NCBI GenBank assembly: GCA_913009535.1
Contig: CAJVXR010000004.1
Span: 1 to 41,787 of the forward strand
Source: an uncultured Flavobacteriales bacterium
GTDB taxonomy: Bacteria > Bacteroidota > Bacteroidia > Flavobacteriales > Flavobacteriaceae
Direction: 5' to 3'
DNA: 41,787 nt
Each line of letters begins with the position of its first letter. The first letter of the stretch is position 1. The translations under genes were made by a program, and so were the position numbers. Shown one piece after another: positions 1-8,075 of this stretch. Below the pieces are notes generated by a model. The model made no database searches. It worked only from the letters and a program-made list of their open reading frames with translations, and had not been told where the DNA came from.

Positions 1-979
1 GTAGTGACTTGGCTTTATTTCCATGTTCATTAACTTCATGCTGGTATTTATTAATTAGAAAAATACAATTAGGGATTCCAATCACAATTATAAGTGGAGG
101 AATCAGCCCAGTAAGAACAGATATTTCAAAGTCACCAGGGGGAGTATTTATAATAAATAGTCCTAATATCCCCACTGACCAAACAACTCCAACCATCACT
201 ACAAATAATGAAATGAAAGTAGCTCTATAAGATCTGAAAAACAGGAAAAAAATTATAGATGTAATTATAAGTGCTAAAATTACAAAAGTTGAAATTTCAC
301 TTTTAATATTTTCAGCATTTTTTGTTCTTACATAAGGCATGCCTGATATCTTTATATCAATGCCATAGTTATTTTCAAAATCTCTTACTTTCGGAATTAA
401 AACTGTATTAATATACTCTTCTCTTGCGGGTTCATTTACAATTGACTTTTTTAAATGAATAGCAGTCCTTACAGATTGAGTTTCTGTATTGAACAAAAAC
501 TCATCATAAAAAGGATACTTTTCGAATAACTCTTTCTTTAGTGAAATTAATTCAAGATCTGACTTGATCGTATCGTTAATAAAAGGTTCTAAATAAAACT
601 GTTGTCTTTTTTTGTCTTTTTTTAACTTCTGTAAATCTCCTATCGCTATGACTGACTCAATAAAGTTTGTGTCTTTTAAAACTTTAGATAATTTATTCCA
701 AGCATTAAGGTTCTTAGGAGTAAATAATAGTGAATCTTTTACCCCAATTACAATCAAATTACCTTCTTCTCCAAATTTATCAGTAAAATCCAAATATTGG
801 AGGTTTACTTCGTGATTATCCGGTAATAAGTTTGCTTCTGTGTTAGAAAACTTTATGTATTGCCACTGACTAATAAAAAATGAAGTTGCTATAATTAATA
901 AAGTGATAATTATGAGCCTATTCCTTAATATTAAATTTGAAACAGCATCCCAAAACCCTACTAAAAATACTCTAGCCAT
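1..979 (-). CDS. RND/MMPL-family exporter, N-terminal part (truncated by window edge)
   Basis: The minus strand is open from an ATG at 979 to the window edge, giving 326 residues without a stop. The protein opens with a short cytoplasmic stretch and one membrane segment (ILRNRLIIITLLIIATSFFI). A long soluble loop of about 190 residues follows, rich in lysine and acidic residues. Hydrophobic segments then come in quick succession (FVILALIITSIIFFLFF, ISLFVVMVGVVWSVGILGLF, GLIPPLIIVIGIPNCIFLIN). One helix, a large periplasmic domain and then a helix bundle is the half-repeat of RND-superfamily exporters of the MMPL type. The second half lies outside the window. The substrate cannot be read from the sequence. 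The gene sits 66 bp downstream of frr on the same strand, so readthrough from that operon is possible; only a near-match (TATCTTTA) to the Bacteroidota -7 box lies in the gap. Confidence 0.8.
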   Translation of the reverse strand, partial: MARVFLVGFWDAVSNLILRNRLIIITLLIIATSFFISQWQYIKFSNTEANLLPDNHEVNLQYLDFTDKFGEEGNLIVIGVKDSLLFTPKNLNAWNKLSKVLKDTNFIESVIAIGDLQKLKKDKKRQQFYLEPFINDTIKSDLELISLKKELFEKYPFYDEFLFNTETQSVRTAIHLKKSIVNEPAREEYINTVLIPKVRDFENNYGIDIKISGMPYVRTKNAENIKSEISTFVILALIITSIIFFLFFRSYRATFISLFVVMVGVVWSVGILGLFIINTPPGDFEISVLTGLIPPLIIVIGIPNCIFLINKYQHEVNEHGNKAKSL

Positions 980-1045
980 ATGATTGTATTATGTACTGAT
1001 AGTAAAGATATTAATTACAATTAGAATATTTGTAATATTTAAAAA

Positions 1046-1603
1046 TTATAAAGTCATAATTTCTTTTTCTTTCGCCTCAAATATTGAATTAATACTTTCA
1101 ATATATTTATTAGTAAGATCCTGTATATCTTGTTCGGCATTCTTTTTTAAATCATCAGAAAATTCTTCATTTTTTTTTATTTCATTATTGGCATCTTTCC
1201 TTGAATTTCTAACAACTATTTTTGCTTCTTCTGCCTCAACTTTAGCTTGCTTTGCTAAATCTATTCTTCTTTCTTCTGTTAATGCAGGTACATTTATAAT
1301 TATATTTTCACCATTATTCATAGGGTTAAACCCCAAATTTGCATTCATAATGGCTTTCTCAATATCAACAAGTAGTTTTTTTTCCCATGGTTGAACAACT
1401 ATAGTTCTGCCGTCGGGAGTATTTACATTTGCCACCTGTGTTAGAGGAGTTAAAGAACCATAATACTCTACAACAACACTTCCAAGCATTGAAGTATTTG
1501 CTTTCCCTGCTCTAATATTTAATAATTTTTTTTCTAGATGTTTTATAGCGTTAGTCATCGCCTCTTTTACTGATTCAAAAATAAATTCTAATTCCTCTTC
1601 CAT
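1046..1603 (-). CDS. frr: Ribosome recycling factor
   Basis: RRF splits the post-termination 70S ribosome together with EF-G in the cytoplasm. The 185-residue product has the normal family length and the expected blocks: the NIRAGKAN segment near residue 30 (family pattern N-x-R-x-G-K/R-A), YYGSLTPLTQVANV around 48-61, and VQPWEKKLLVDIEKAI around 71-86. The C-terminal helix reads RKDANNEIKK and then KNAEQDIQDLTNKYI. The gene begins 15 bp after pyrH, so the two form an operon, the usual pyrH-frr order in bacteria. There is no Shine-Dalgarno sequence, as is normal for the Bacteroidota. Nothing is odd about it. Confidence 0.97.
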   Translation of the reverse strand: MEEELEFIFESVKEAMTNAIKHLEKKLLNIRAGKANTSMLGSVVVEYYGSLTPLTQVANVNTPDGRTIVVQPWEKKLLVDIEKAIMNANLGFNPMNNGENIIINVPALTEERRIDLAKQAKVEAEEAKIVVRNSRKDANNEIKKNEEFSDDLKKNAEQDIQDLTNKYIESINSIFEAKEKEIMTL

Positions 1604-1618
1604 GTTATCTAAAAATAT

Positions 1619-2329
1619 TTATAAGTTAACTGTAGTTCCGATTTTTTCACCAGAAATTAATTTTAATAAATTTCCTTTTTTGTTCATGTCAAATACAATT
1701 ATTGGTAATTTATTTTCTTGACTTAGAGTGAATGCTGTAGTATCCATTACTTTTAACCCCTTTTTTAGAACTTCTTCAAATGAAATATTATCAAATTTTA
1801 TAGCATTAATGTTTTTTTCTGGATCCTCATCATAAATACCATCTACCCTAGTCCCTTTTAAAATAACATCCGATTCTATCTCTATTGCTCTTAATACAGC
1901 AGCAGAATCAGTCGTGAAATATGGGTTGCCTGTACCACCTCCAAATATTACAACTCTACCTTTATCTAAATGTCTTATTGCTTTTCTTCTTATAAAAGGT
2001 TCAGCAACCTCATTAATTTTAATTGCAGTTTGTAATCTTGTTGGAGCTCCAACATTTTCGAGTGCACTTTGAAGTGCTAAACCATTAATTACGGTTGCTA
2101 ACATGCCCATGTGATCACCTTGAACTCTATCAATTTTATATTCGTTATTACTATCGAAACCTCTAAAAATATTTCCACCACCAATAACTACCGCAACTTG
2201 TACACCGAGATCTGTTATTTGCTTAATATCTTTTGCATAATCATGTAATCTTTCAGAATCAATTCCGAAATTCTTTTTGCCCATTAAGGCTTCACCAGAA
2301 AGTTTTAGTAATATTCTTTTATATTTCAT
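1619..2329 (-). CDS. pyrH: UMP kinase
   Basis: UMP kinase phosphorylates UMP to UDP in pyrimidine nucleotide synthesis and belongs to the amino-acid-kinase fold rather than the eukaryotic UMP/CMP kinase fold. Recognisable blocks are [15 protein letters not shown] at the start, [13 protein letters not shown] near residue 45, [19 protein letters not shown] near 72, and [22 protein letters not shown] near 126. The 236 residues fit the family. frr follows after 15 bp. The 72-bp gap to tsf holds a candidate -7 box, so pyrH-frr may be transcribed separately from the ribosomal-protein genes as well as by readthrough. Confidence 0.97.
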   Translation of the reverse strand: MKYKRILLKLSGEALMGKKNFGIDSERLHDYAKDIKQITDLGVQVAVVIGGGNIFRGFDSNNEYKIDRVQGDHMGMLATVINGLALQSALENVGAPTRLQTAIKINEVAEPFIRRKAIRHLDKGRVVIFGGGTGNPYFTTDSAAVLRAIEIESDVILKGTRVDGIYDEDPEKNINAIKFDNISFEEVLKKGLKVMDTTAFTLSQENKLPIIVFDMNKKGNLLKLISGEKIGTTVNL

Positions 2330-2348
2330 GCTTAATTTTGAAGTTAAG

Positions 2349-2356
2349 CAAAGATA
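2349..2356 (-). promoter_or_regulatory. Candidate -7 box upstream of pyrH
   Basis: On the minus strand this reads TATCTTTG, a match to the Bacteroidota sigma-ABfr -7 consensus TAnnTTTG. It lies 19 bases from the pyrH ATG. No convincing -33 TTG is seen at the right distance. An inverted repeat (6-bp arms at 2330-2335 and 2344-2349) lies between the box and the start codon, so a transcript starting here would begin inside or next to a weak hairpin. Confidence 0.4.
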
Positions 2357-2401
2357 ATGTAGATTTTTTAATTATATAAAAAAAAATTAAAAGAAGAAGT
2401 A

Positions 2402-3226
2402 TTATCCTAGAGCTACTCTCTTGAATTCAACAACATGTAAGTCTTTGTCATAAGAACTGACGTAGTTTTTTACACTTTGTTTTCCATCTTTTATAAAATC
2501 TTGGTTTACAAGAGTATTGTCTTTAAAGAATCTTTTTAGTTTTCCTTTTGCAATATTATCTAGCATTGATTCAGGCTTACCTTCAGCTCTTAATTGATCT
2601 TTAGCTATTTCGATTTCTTTTTCAATTATATTTGAATCAACACCGTTCTCATCTAGAGCAAGTGGATTCATTGCTGCTACTTGCATGGACACATCCTTTG
2701 CTGCAGTAGATGAACCATGAACATTTGCAGATAACCCTACAACTGAAGCTATTTTATTGCCAGCGTGTATATATGAGCCAACAAAAGGTGCATTTATTTT
2801 CTCAAATGCTTTAATTTCTATTTTCTCTCCTATAACGCCAGTTTGCTCTATTAGCTTTTCGTCTACTGACAATCCACCAATTTTAGCTTTTAAAAATTCT
2901 TCTTTAGTATTACATTCTAGTGCTATCTCTGCCAGTTTGTTTGCTAAACTAACAAAGTCATCATTTTTTCCAACAAAATCAGTTTCACAACCTAAAACAA
3001 TTGCAACACCAGTAGTATTGTCAGAATTAGTTTTGGTAATTGCAGCGCCTTCTGAAGAATCTCTATCAGCTCTTTTAGCAGCGACTTTCTGACCTTTCTT
3101 TCTTAAAATTTCTATAGCTTTTTCAAAATGACCATCAGCCTCGACTAATGCTTTTTTACAATCCATCATTCCAGCACCCGTAGTCTTTCTCAGGTTGTTT
3201 ACTTCTGAAGCAGTTATTTTTGCCAT
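2402..3226 (-). CDS. tsf: Elongation factor Ts
   Basis: EF-Ts is the guanine-nucleotide exchange factor of EF-Tu. The N-terminal UBA-like region carries the signature TGAGMMDCKKALVEADG at about residues 16-32, followed by KAIEILRKKGQ. The dimerisation core follows with VGKNDDFVSLANKLA and SYIHAGNKIASVVGL. The 274 residues fit flavobacterial EF-Ts. It starts 34 bp behind rpsB, the usual rpsB-tsf pair. The C-terminal segment (QDFIKDGKQSVKNYV) is the conserved 'last step' motif of the family. Confidence 0.97.
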   Translation of the reverse strand: MAKITASEVNNLRKTTGAGMMDCKKALVEADGHFEKAIEILRKKGQKVAAKRADRDSSEGAAITKTNSDNTTGVAIVLGCETDFVGKNDDFVSLANKLAEIALECNTKEEFLKAKIGGLSVDEKLIEQTGVIGEKIEIKAFEKINAPFVGSYIHAGNKIASVVGLSANVHGSSTAAKDVSMQVAAMNPLALDENGVDSNIIEKEIEIAKDQLRAEGKPESMLDNIAKGKLKRFFKDNTLVNQDFIKDGKQSVKNYVSSYDKDLHVVEFKRVALG

Positions 3227-3260
3227 GATATATAATTAAGTGTAATTATTGTGATATGTG

Positions 3261-4151
3261 TTATTTTTCCCCAGCTTTTTCCTCAGCTTTTACTTCAGCT
3301 TTTACTTCAGTTTTTACTTCAGTTTTTACTTCAGTTTTTACTTCAGTTTTTACTTCAGTTTTTACCTCAGCTTTTACCTCAGCTTTTACCTCAGCTTTTA
3401 CCTCAGCTTTTACCTCAGCTTTTACTTCAGTTTTTACTTCAGTTTTTGATTCATCTTTTTCAGCGTTTCTTTCAGATAAACCTTCTTGTATAGACGGAGT
3501 AATGTTTTCAAGGATCTTAAGTATAGACTTAGACGCATCATCATTGGAAGGTATAACATATTCTACCTCTCTAGGATCAGAATTTGTGTCTACCATTGCA
3601 AAAATTGGAATGTTTAATTTTTGAGCTTCTTTTATAGCTATGTGTTCTCTAATTATATCAACAACAAATAAAGCACCAGGCAGTCTTGTCATATCAGAAA
3701 TAGAACCTAAATTCTTCTCCAGCTTATCCCTCAATCTGTCCGTTTGTAACCTTTCTTTTTTAGAAAGTGTGTTGAAAGTTCCATCTTTTTTCATTCTATC
3801 AATAGCGGCCATTTTTTTAACTGCTTTTCTGATAGTAACAAAATTTGTTAGCATTCCTCCAGGCCATCTTTCAGTAATGTATGGCATATTTACTTTTGAA
3901 GCAGCTTCAGCAACAATTTCCTTAGCCTGTTTCTTTGTAGCTACAAATAAAATCTTTCTCCCTGAAGCAGCAATCTTTTTTAAAGCTTCAGATGCTTCAT
4001 CAATTTTAGCTACAGTTTTGTATAGGTTAATAATGTGTATCCCATTTCTCTCCATGTATATGAAAGGAGCCATGTTTGGATTCCATTTTCTTGTAAGATG
4101 TCCGAAATGAACACCTGCATCTAATAATTCTTTTACTTCTAATTTTCCCAT
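3261..4151 (-). CDS. rpsB: 30S ribosomal protein S2 (uS2) with repetitive C-terminal tail
   Basis: uS2 binds late to the 30S subunit, between head and body. The first ~230 residues are a normal S2: EVKELLDAGVHFGHLTRKWNP at the N-terminus, IYMERNGIHIINLYKT near 31, FVATKKQAKEIV near 69, ERWPGGMLTNFVTIRK near 94, and PGALFVVDIIREH with VDTNSDP further on. From residue 236 the protein becomes thirteen KTEV or KAEV tetrapeptides, then KAEE and KAGEK. The tail is encoded by near-perfect 12-bp tandem repeats (listed separately). Many Bacteroidota S2 proteins have a charged tail, but this homogeneous array is unusual. The gene follows rpsI after 119 bp and precedes tsf. Confidence 0.96.
   Translation of the reverse strand: MGKLEVKELLDAGVHFGHLTRKWNPNMAPFIYMERNGIHIINLYKTVAKIDEASEALKKIAASGRKILFVATKKQAKEIVAEAASKVNMPYITERWPGGMLTNFVTIRKAVKKMAAIDRMKKDGTFNTLSKKERLQTDRLRDKLEKNLGSISDMTRLPGALFVVDIIREHIAIKEAQKLNIPIFAMVDTNSDPREVEYVIPSNDDASKSILKILENITPSIQEGLSERNAEKDESKTEVKTEVKAEVKAEVKAEVKAEVKAEVKTEVKTEVKTEVKTEVKTEVKAEVKAEEKAGEK
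3279..3446 (-). repeat. 12-bp tandem repeat array inside rpsB
   Basis: Read on the plus strand, the array holds five exact copies of TTTACTTCAGTT at 3301-3360, five exact copies of TTTACCTCAGCT at 3361-3420, and two more TTTACTTCAGTT at 3421-3444. One mixed unit and one degenerate unit lie at the 3279-3300 side. On the coding strand this is KTEV(GAA) x2, KAEV(GAG) x5, KTEV(GAA) x5, KAEV(GAA) x1, then KAEE. The units within a block are identical at the DNA level, including synonymous third positions. The period keeps the reading frame, so copy-number change would only lengthen or shorten the S2 tail by four residues. Confidence 0.97.
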
Positions 4152-4186
4152 TTTGTGATAGTTTACTTTCTGTTGATTAGCAATGC

Positions 4187-4204
4187 CGACTAATTTACTA
4201 GTCG
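4187..4204 (-). promoter_or_regulatory. Small hairpin in the rpsI-rpsB intergenic region
   Basis: A perfect 6-bp inverted repeat (CGACTA, six-base loop, TAGTCG) lies 36 bases upstream of the rpsB start codon, within the 119-bp rpsI-rpsB gap. The gap is longer than the other junctions of this operon and has no clear TAnnTTTG box. It could be part of an mRNA leader for S2 autoregulation, as known in other phyla, but the stem is short and there is no T-tract. Tentative. Confidence 0.3.
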
Positions 4205-4270
4205 ATCATTTAGATGCTAAACTAAATCTTGAATAAATTCATAGATAACAAAAACTGGTTATTGATTGTT

Positions 4271-4660
4271 TTATCTTTTCGAGAATTGGAATTTCTTTCT
4301 AGCCTTCTTCTGCCCGAATTTTTTCCTCTCAACCATCCTTGGATCTCTTGTTAACAATCCTTCAGGTTTAAGAATCTCTCTATTTTCTTCTTTTAATTCA
4401 CACATAGCTCTAGATAAAGCTAGTCTTATAGCTTCAACTTGACCAGTTGAACCTCCTCCAAAAACATTAATGTTTATGTCAAATTTTTTCTCATTGCCAG
4501 TCAAGACAAGTGCTTGATTTATTTTGAATTGAAGAGTTGGTGTTGGGAAATATACTGTAGAATCTTTTTTATTCACAGTTATTTTACCTTTACCTTTTTT
4601 AAGGTATACTCTGGCTACTGCCGTTTTTCTACGTCCAATTTTATGAATAGTTTCTTGCAT
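4271..4660 (-). CDS. rpsI: 30S ribosomal protein S9 (uS9)
   Basis: uS9 lies in the 30S head; its C-terminal tail reaches the P-site tRNA. The 129 residues start with ETIHKIGRRKTAVARVYLKKGKG and contain VFGGGSTGQVEAIRLALSRAM. They end with the diagnostic basic tail LLTRDPRMVERKKFGQ...FQFSKR, whose last Lys-Arg contacts the tRNA. The start codon overlaps the rplM stop by one base (TAATG), so the two are translationally coupled, as in most bacteria. Confidence 0.98.
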   Translation of the reverse strand: MQETIHKIGRRKTAVARVYLKKGKGKITVNKKDSTVYFPTPTLQFKINQALVLTGNEKKFDININVFGGGSTGQVEAIRLALSRAMCELKEENREILKPEGLLTRDPRMVERKKFGQKKARKKFQFSKR

Positions 4661-5115
4661 TAATTTACTTCATTTAAATTAATAATAGTTGGTTTTTGAG
4701 CTTCATGACTATGTGATGAATCTGTGCTCACGTATAGATTTCTAAACAATGCTGCGCCTAATTTATTTTTAGGAAGCATTCCTTTTACAGATTTTTCTAC
4801 AATTATTGATGGATTTTGATCAAATAGTTGAGTAGCAGATTTGAATCTTTGTCCTCCTGGGTAACCTGTATGTCTGACATACATTTTCTCTTCCCATTTG
4901 TTTCCACTCAATTTAACTTTAGAGGCATTTATTACAATTACATTATCACCACAATCTACATGTGGAGTAAAGTCTGTTTTGTGCTTTCCTCTTAATAAAA
5001 TAGCTACTCTTGATGCTAATCTTCCTAAATGCTCACCATCAGCATCTACAATAACCCACTGCTTGTTAACGGTAGCTTTGTTTGCTGAAATAGTTTTATA
5101 ACTTAAATTATCCAA
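4660..5115 (-). CDS. rplM: 50S ribosomal protein L13 (uL13)
   Basis: uL13 is an early assembly protein of the 50S subunit. The product has VNKQWVIVDADGEHLGRLASR at residues ~17-37, LRGKHKTDFTPHVDCGDNVIVINA, KMYVRHTGYPGGQRF near 77, and VKGMLPKNKLGAALFRNLYV near 110, all standard L13 blocks. At 151 residues it has the Bacteroidota length. It is the first gene of rplM-rpsI-rpsB-tsf and lies about 50 bases behind a textbook Bacteroidota promoter. Confidence 0.98.
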   Translation of the reverse strand: MDNLSYKTISANKATVNKQWVIVDADGEHLGRLASRVAILLRGKHKTDFTPHVDCGDNVIVINASKVKLSGNKWEEKMYVRHTGYPGGQRFKSATQLFDQNPSIIVEKSVKGMLPKNKLGAALFRNLYVSTDSSHSHEAQKPTIINLNEVN

Positions 5116-5161
5116 TTTATAATATTTTCATTAATATTTAACTTCTCTCGAAAAGAGTGTG

Positions 5162-5192
5162 CAAATCTACAATTATATATTTGAATAGCAAA
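5162..5192 (-). promoter_or_regulatory. Promoter of the rplM operon (TTTG-N19-TAGATTTG)
   Basis: On the minus strand there is a -33 box TTTG (5189-5192), a spacer of 19 bases and a -7 box TAGATTTG (5162-5169). This matches the Bacteroidota primary-sigma consensus TTTG-N19~21-TAnnTTTG in both boxes and spacing. The rplM ATG is at 5115, leaving a leader of about 40 bases. The leader contains a short CTCTTTTCGAGAG hairpin. Confidence 0.75.
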
Positions 5193-5247
5193 TAGAAGTC
5201 TAGAATTTTTTTTAGCCGCACTAATATAACTCTATTTCTACATAATT

Positions 5248-8052
5248 CTAGTGAGCTTCTAACCAGTTAAATCCATGATCTATATCCACAATAAGTGGTA
5301 CTTTTAATTCATAAGCACTTTCCATTTCTTCTTTAATTATTGCAATAGCTTTATTTAATTCAGGTTTAAAAACATCAAAGACTAACTCATCATGTACTTG
5401 TAAAAGCATTTTACTACTCATTTGTTCTTTAGAAAGTCTGTCTTGTATGTTTATCATTGCAATTTTAATTATGTCTGCTGCTGTTCCTTGAATAGGTGCA
5501 TTTATGGCATTTCTTTCTGCTCCACTTCTTACGAGACCATTACTTGAATTAATGTCTTTTAAATATCTTTTTCTACCACTTAATGTTTCGACAAATCCGT
5601 TTAATCTAGCAAATGATATTTGATTACTGATGAACTTTTTCAAGTTTGGATATTTATTGTAATATGTTTCGATTAAATCTTTCGATTCTGATCTTGATAA
5701 ATCTGTTTGATTACTAAGTCCAAATGCTGACACTCCATATATAATTCCAAAATTGACTGTCTTTGCGTTAGATCTTTGCTCTCTAGTTACTTCATTTACT
5801 GGGATATCAAAAACTGCTGCAGCTGTTGAACTATGAATGTCCTCATTATTATCAAAGGCTTTAATCATGTTTTTTTCTTCGCTCATCGACGCTATTATTC
5901 TTAATTCTATTTGAGAATAATCTGCTGCTAGTAGTAAGTGATCTTTGTCTCTTGGAATAAATGCTTTTCTTACTTTTTTCCCTCTTTCTGTCCTAATTGG
6001 AATATTCTGAAGGTTAGGATTTACACTACTTAACCTACCCGTAGAAGCTACTGTTTGTAAATATTCAGTATGTACTCTGTTTGTCGAACTAAGGACTTGG
6101 TTTGGAAGAGAATCTACATATGTACTCATTAATTTAGTTAAGCTTCTGAACTTAAGAATATTTTTAGCAAAATTATGTTTTGTAGAAAGCTCTGTTAAAA
6201 CATCCTCCGAGGTTGAATATTGGCCAGTTTTAGTTTTTTTAGGTTTTTTACTAAGTTCCATTTTTTCAAATAAAACCTCCCCTAATTGTTTTGGAGAAGA
6301 AATATTGAAAGTTTCACCAGCCTCTTTGAAAATTACACTTTCTAAAGTTGAGATATCTGTAACTAATTCCTTTTTTAAAATTTCAAGAAATTTTATATCT
6401 AAATTAATTCCTTCGATTTCCATATTTGCTAAAACCCTTAATAATGGAATTTCAATTTCATTGAACAGGCTTGACAAGTTAGTGTCATTTAACTCTTTTT
6501 TAAACAGTTGTTTTAATTGTAAATTCACATCCGCTTGCTCACAACTAATATCTTTTATTTGATTAATTTGTAAATCCGAAAGAAGTTTTTGGTTTTTACC
6601 TTTTCCAATTAATAATTGTGCATCAGTTAACGAGTAATTTAAATACGTTTCTGACAACTGATCAATTGAATGATTAGTATCCGGATTAATTATGTAATGA
6701 GCTAATGTGGTATCAAAGATCTCTCCTTTAATTTTAATATTATATTGATTTAATATTTTGATATCATTTTTAATATTGTCACTAATTTTCTCAATTTTCT
6801 CATTTTCAAAAAATGACTTAATCTGCTCAGTTTTAAAATCTTCTGCGAATGATAAATAGTAGGCTTTATTTTGCTCCCAACAGAATGAGATTCCAATCAA
6901 CTTATCACTTAAAGAATTTTTCTTATTTGTAAAAAGTTTATAACTAACAACTGAACTATTCTTTAATTTCTTTGCCAACAAGTTAAAACTTAAAGAGGAA
7001 TCTATAATTTGATAGTAAGTAGATGAGTTAGAAAGATTTTTTCTTTTCAAAACTTCATTATTTTTATCCTCATTAGTGTTATTCTCAAATAAAGAAAACT
7101 GACCTGAGCCAGCATTTTCTATTAGTTTTTCCTTAACTATTTTTACTTTGTTTTCAACTGAAAAATCATCATTAATTTTAAAAACTCTATCAACGCTATC
7201 TACAAGTCTTCTAAATTCCAACTCCCTAAAAACTTCCTTAACATCTTCACAATCTTTAACTTCAAATTTAAACTCAATCGCTTTGAATTCAACAGGAACA
7301 TCAAGAATAATAGTTGCTAGTTTTTTTGATAATAACCCCAGCTCTTTATTTGCTTCAATCTTTTCCTTTAACTTCCCTTTTAAAAGGTTGGTATTTTCTA
7401 ATAACCCTTCCATACTCCCAAACTGAGCTATGAATTTTTTTGCAGTTTTATCACCAACCCCAGGAAGCCCAGGAATATTATCAGCAGCATCTCCCTTCAT
7501 CCCTAAGAAATCTATGACTTGTAATGGGTCTGATACCTCAAATTTGTTTTTAACCTCGTCAACACCCCAAACTTCATATCCACCGCCAAACATAGGTTTG
7601 TACATAAAAATATTCTTGCTAACAAGTTGCGCAAAATCTTTGTCTGGTGTGACCATGAAAGTTTGATAACCCTCTAGCTCTGCTTTTTTTGAAAGAGTAC
7701 CTATTATATCATCAGCCTCATATCCTTTTTTTACCATAATTGGGATATTTAAGGACTTAAGTATTCGTTCTATATAAGGAACAGCAATTTTTATTGCCTC
7801 AGGTGTTTCATCTCTATTAGCTTTATACTCAGAAAACATCTCCACTCTGTCTTGACTACCTCCTCTATCAAAACAAACTGCTAAATAATCAGGTCTTTCT
7901 CTTTTAATGACATCAAAGAGCGAATTAGTAAATCCTAATATTGCTGAAGTATCTACACCTTTAGAATTAATTCTTGGGTTTTTGATAAAAGCATAATAAC
8001 CTCTAAAAATTAGAGCATATGCATCTATTAAAAATAATCTTTTGCTATTCAT
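5248..8052 (-). CDS. polA: DNA polymerase I, 3'-5' exonuclease site apparently inactive
   Basis: The 934-residue protein has all three Pol I regions. The 5'-3' (flap) nuclease covers ~1-290, with LFLIDAYALIFRGYYAF, CFDRGGSQDRVEMFSEYKANR, YEADDIIGTL, VTPDKDFAQL and DFLGMKGDAADNIPG. The exonuclease-fold region covers ~340-525. The polymerase carries motif A DYSQIELR (D711), motif B KTVNFGIIYG (K764, F768) and motif C VHDELVFDV (D888). In the exonuclease region, an ungapped comparison with E. coli Pol I puts K372 and F374 where the catalytic D355 and E357 stand, and Q506 where D501 stands; only the counterpart of D424 (D430) remains. Repair and Okazaki-fragment processing should work, but proofreading by this enzyme is unlikely. 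It begins 23 bp behind the glycosylasparaginase gene, probably cotranscribed. Confidence 0.97.
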   Translation of the reverse strand: MNSKRLFLIDAYALIFRGYYAFIKNPRINSKGVDTSAILGFTNSLFDVIKRERPDYLAVCFDRGGSQDRVEMFSEYKANRDETPEAIKIAVPYIERILKSLNIPIMVKKGYEADDIIGTLSKKAELEGYQTFMVTPDKDFAQLVSKNIFMYKPMFGGGYEVWGVDEVKNKFEVSDPLQVIDFLGMKGDAADNIPGLPGVGDKTAKKFIAQFGSMEGLLENTNLLKGKLKEKIEANKELGLLSKKLATIILDVPVEFKAIEFKFEVKDCEDVKEVFRELEFRRLVDSVDRVFKINDDFSVENKVKIVKEKLIENAGSGQFSLFENNTNEDKNNEVLKRKNLSNSSTYYQIIDSSLSFNLLAKKLKNSSVVSYKLFTNKKNSLSDKLIGISFCWEQNKAYYLSFAEDFKTEQIKSFFENEKIEKISDNIKNDIKILNQYNIKIKGEIFDTTLAHYIINPDTNHSIDQLSETYLNYSLTDAQLLIGKGKNQKLLSDLQINQIKDISCEQADVNLQLKQLFKKELNDTNLSSLFNEIEIPLLRVLANMEIEGINLDIKFLEILKKELVTDISTLESVIFKEAGETFNISSPKQLGEVLFEKMELSKKPKKTKTGQYSTSEDVLTELSTKHNFAKNILKFRSLTKLMSTYVDSLPNQVLSSTNRVHTEYLQTVASTGRLSSVNPNLQNIPIRTERGKKVRKAFIPRDKDHLLLAADYSQIELRIIASMSEEKNMIKAFDNNEDIHSSTAAAVFDIPVNEVTREQRSNAKTVNFGIIYGVSAFGLSNQTDLSRSESKDLIETYYNKYPNLKKFISNQISFARLNGFVETLSGRKRYLKDINSSNGLVRSGAERNAINAPIQGTAADIIKIAMINIQDRLSKEQMSSKMLLQVHDELVFDVFKPELNKAIAIIKEEMESAYELKVPLIVDIDHGFNWLEAH

Positions 8053-8075
8053 TAATTAAGTGGTTAAGTAAGAAA

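Noticed and set aside
984..1394. 136-codon plus-strand frame opposite frr and the frr-exporter gap.
   Set aside because: Antisense shadow of the certain frr gene, made of low-complexity Phe/Ser/Ile sequence.
3232..3249. 7-bp inverted repeat ATAATTA / TAATTAT between rpsB and tsf.
   Set aside because: AT-only stem in AT-rich DNA, without T-tract or other context; not distinguishable from background.
3279..3446. Regular short repeats that might look like a CRISPR array.
   Set aside because: Units are 12 bp, contiguous, in frame with rpsB and without spacers; no cas genes are near.
3251..3624. Long open frames on the plus strand with repetitive leucine/phenylalanine or serine/threonine-phenylalanine sequence.
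   Set aside because: They are antisense images of the rpsB 12-bp repeat and core. A stop-free repeat in one frame opens the others, and there is no promoter or conserved protein.
5200..5251. 8-bp inverted repeat CTAGAATT ... AATTCTAG overlapping the polA stop.
   Set aside because: The arms are 36 bases apart, with no terminator T-run in the right place; weak as a terminator of polA.
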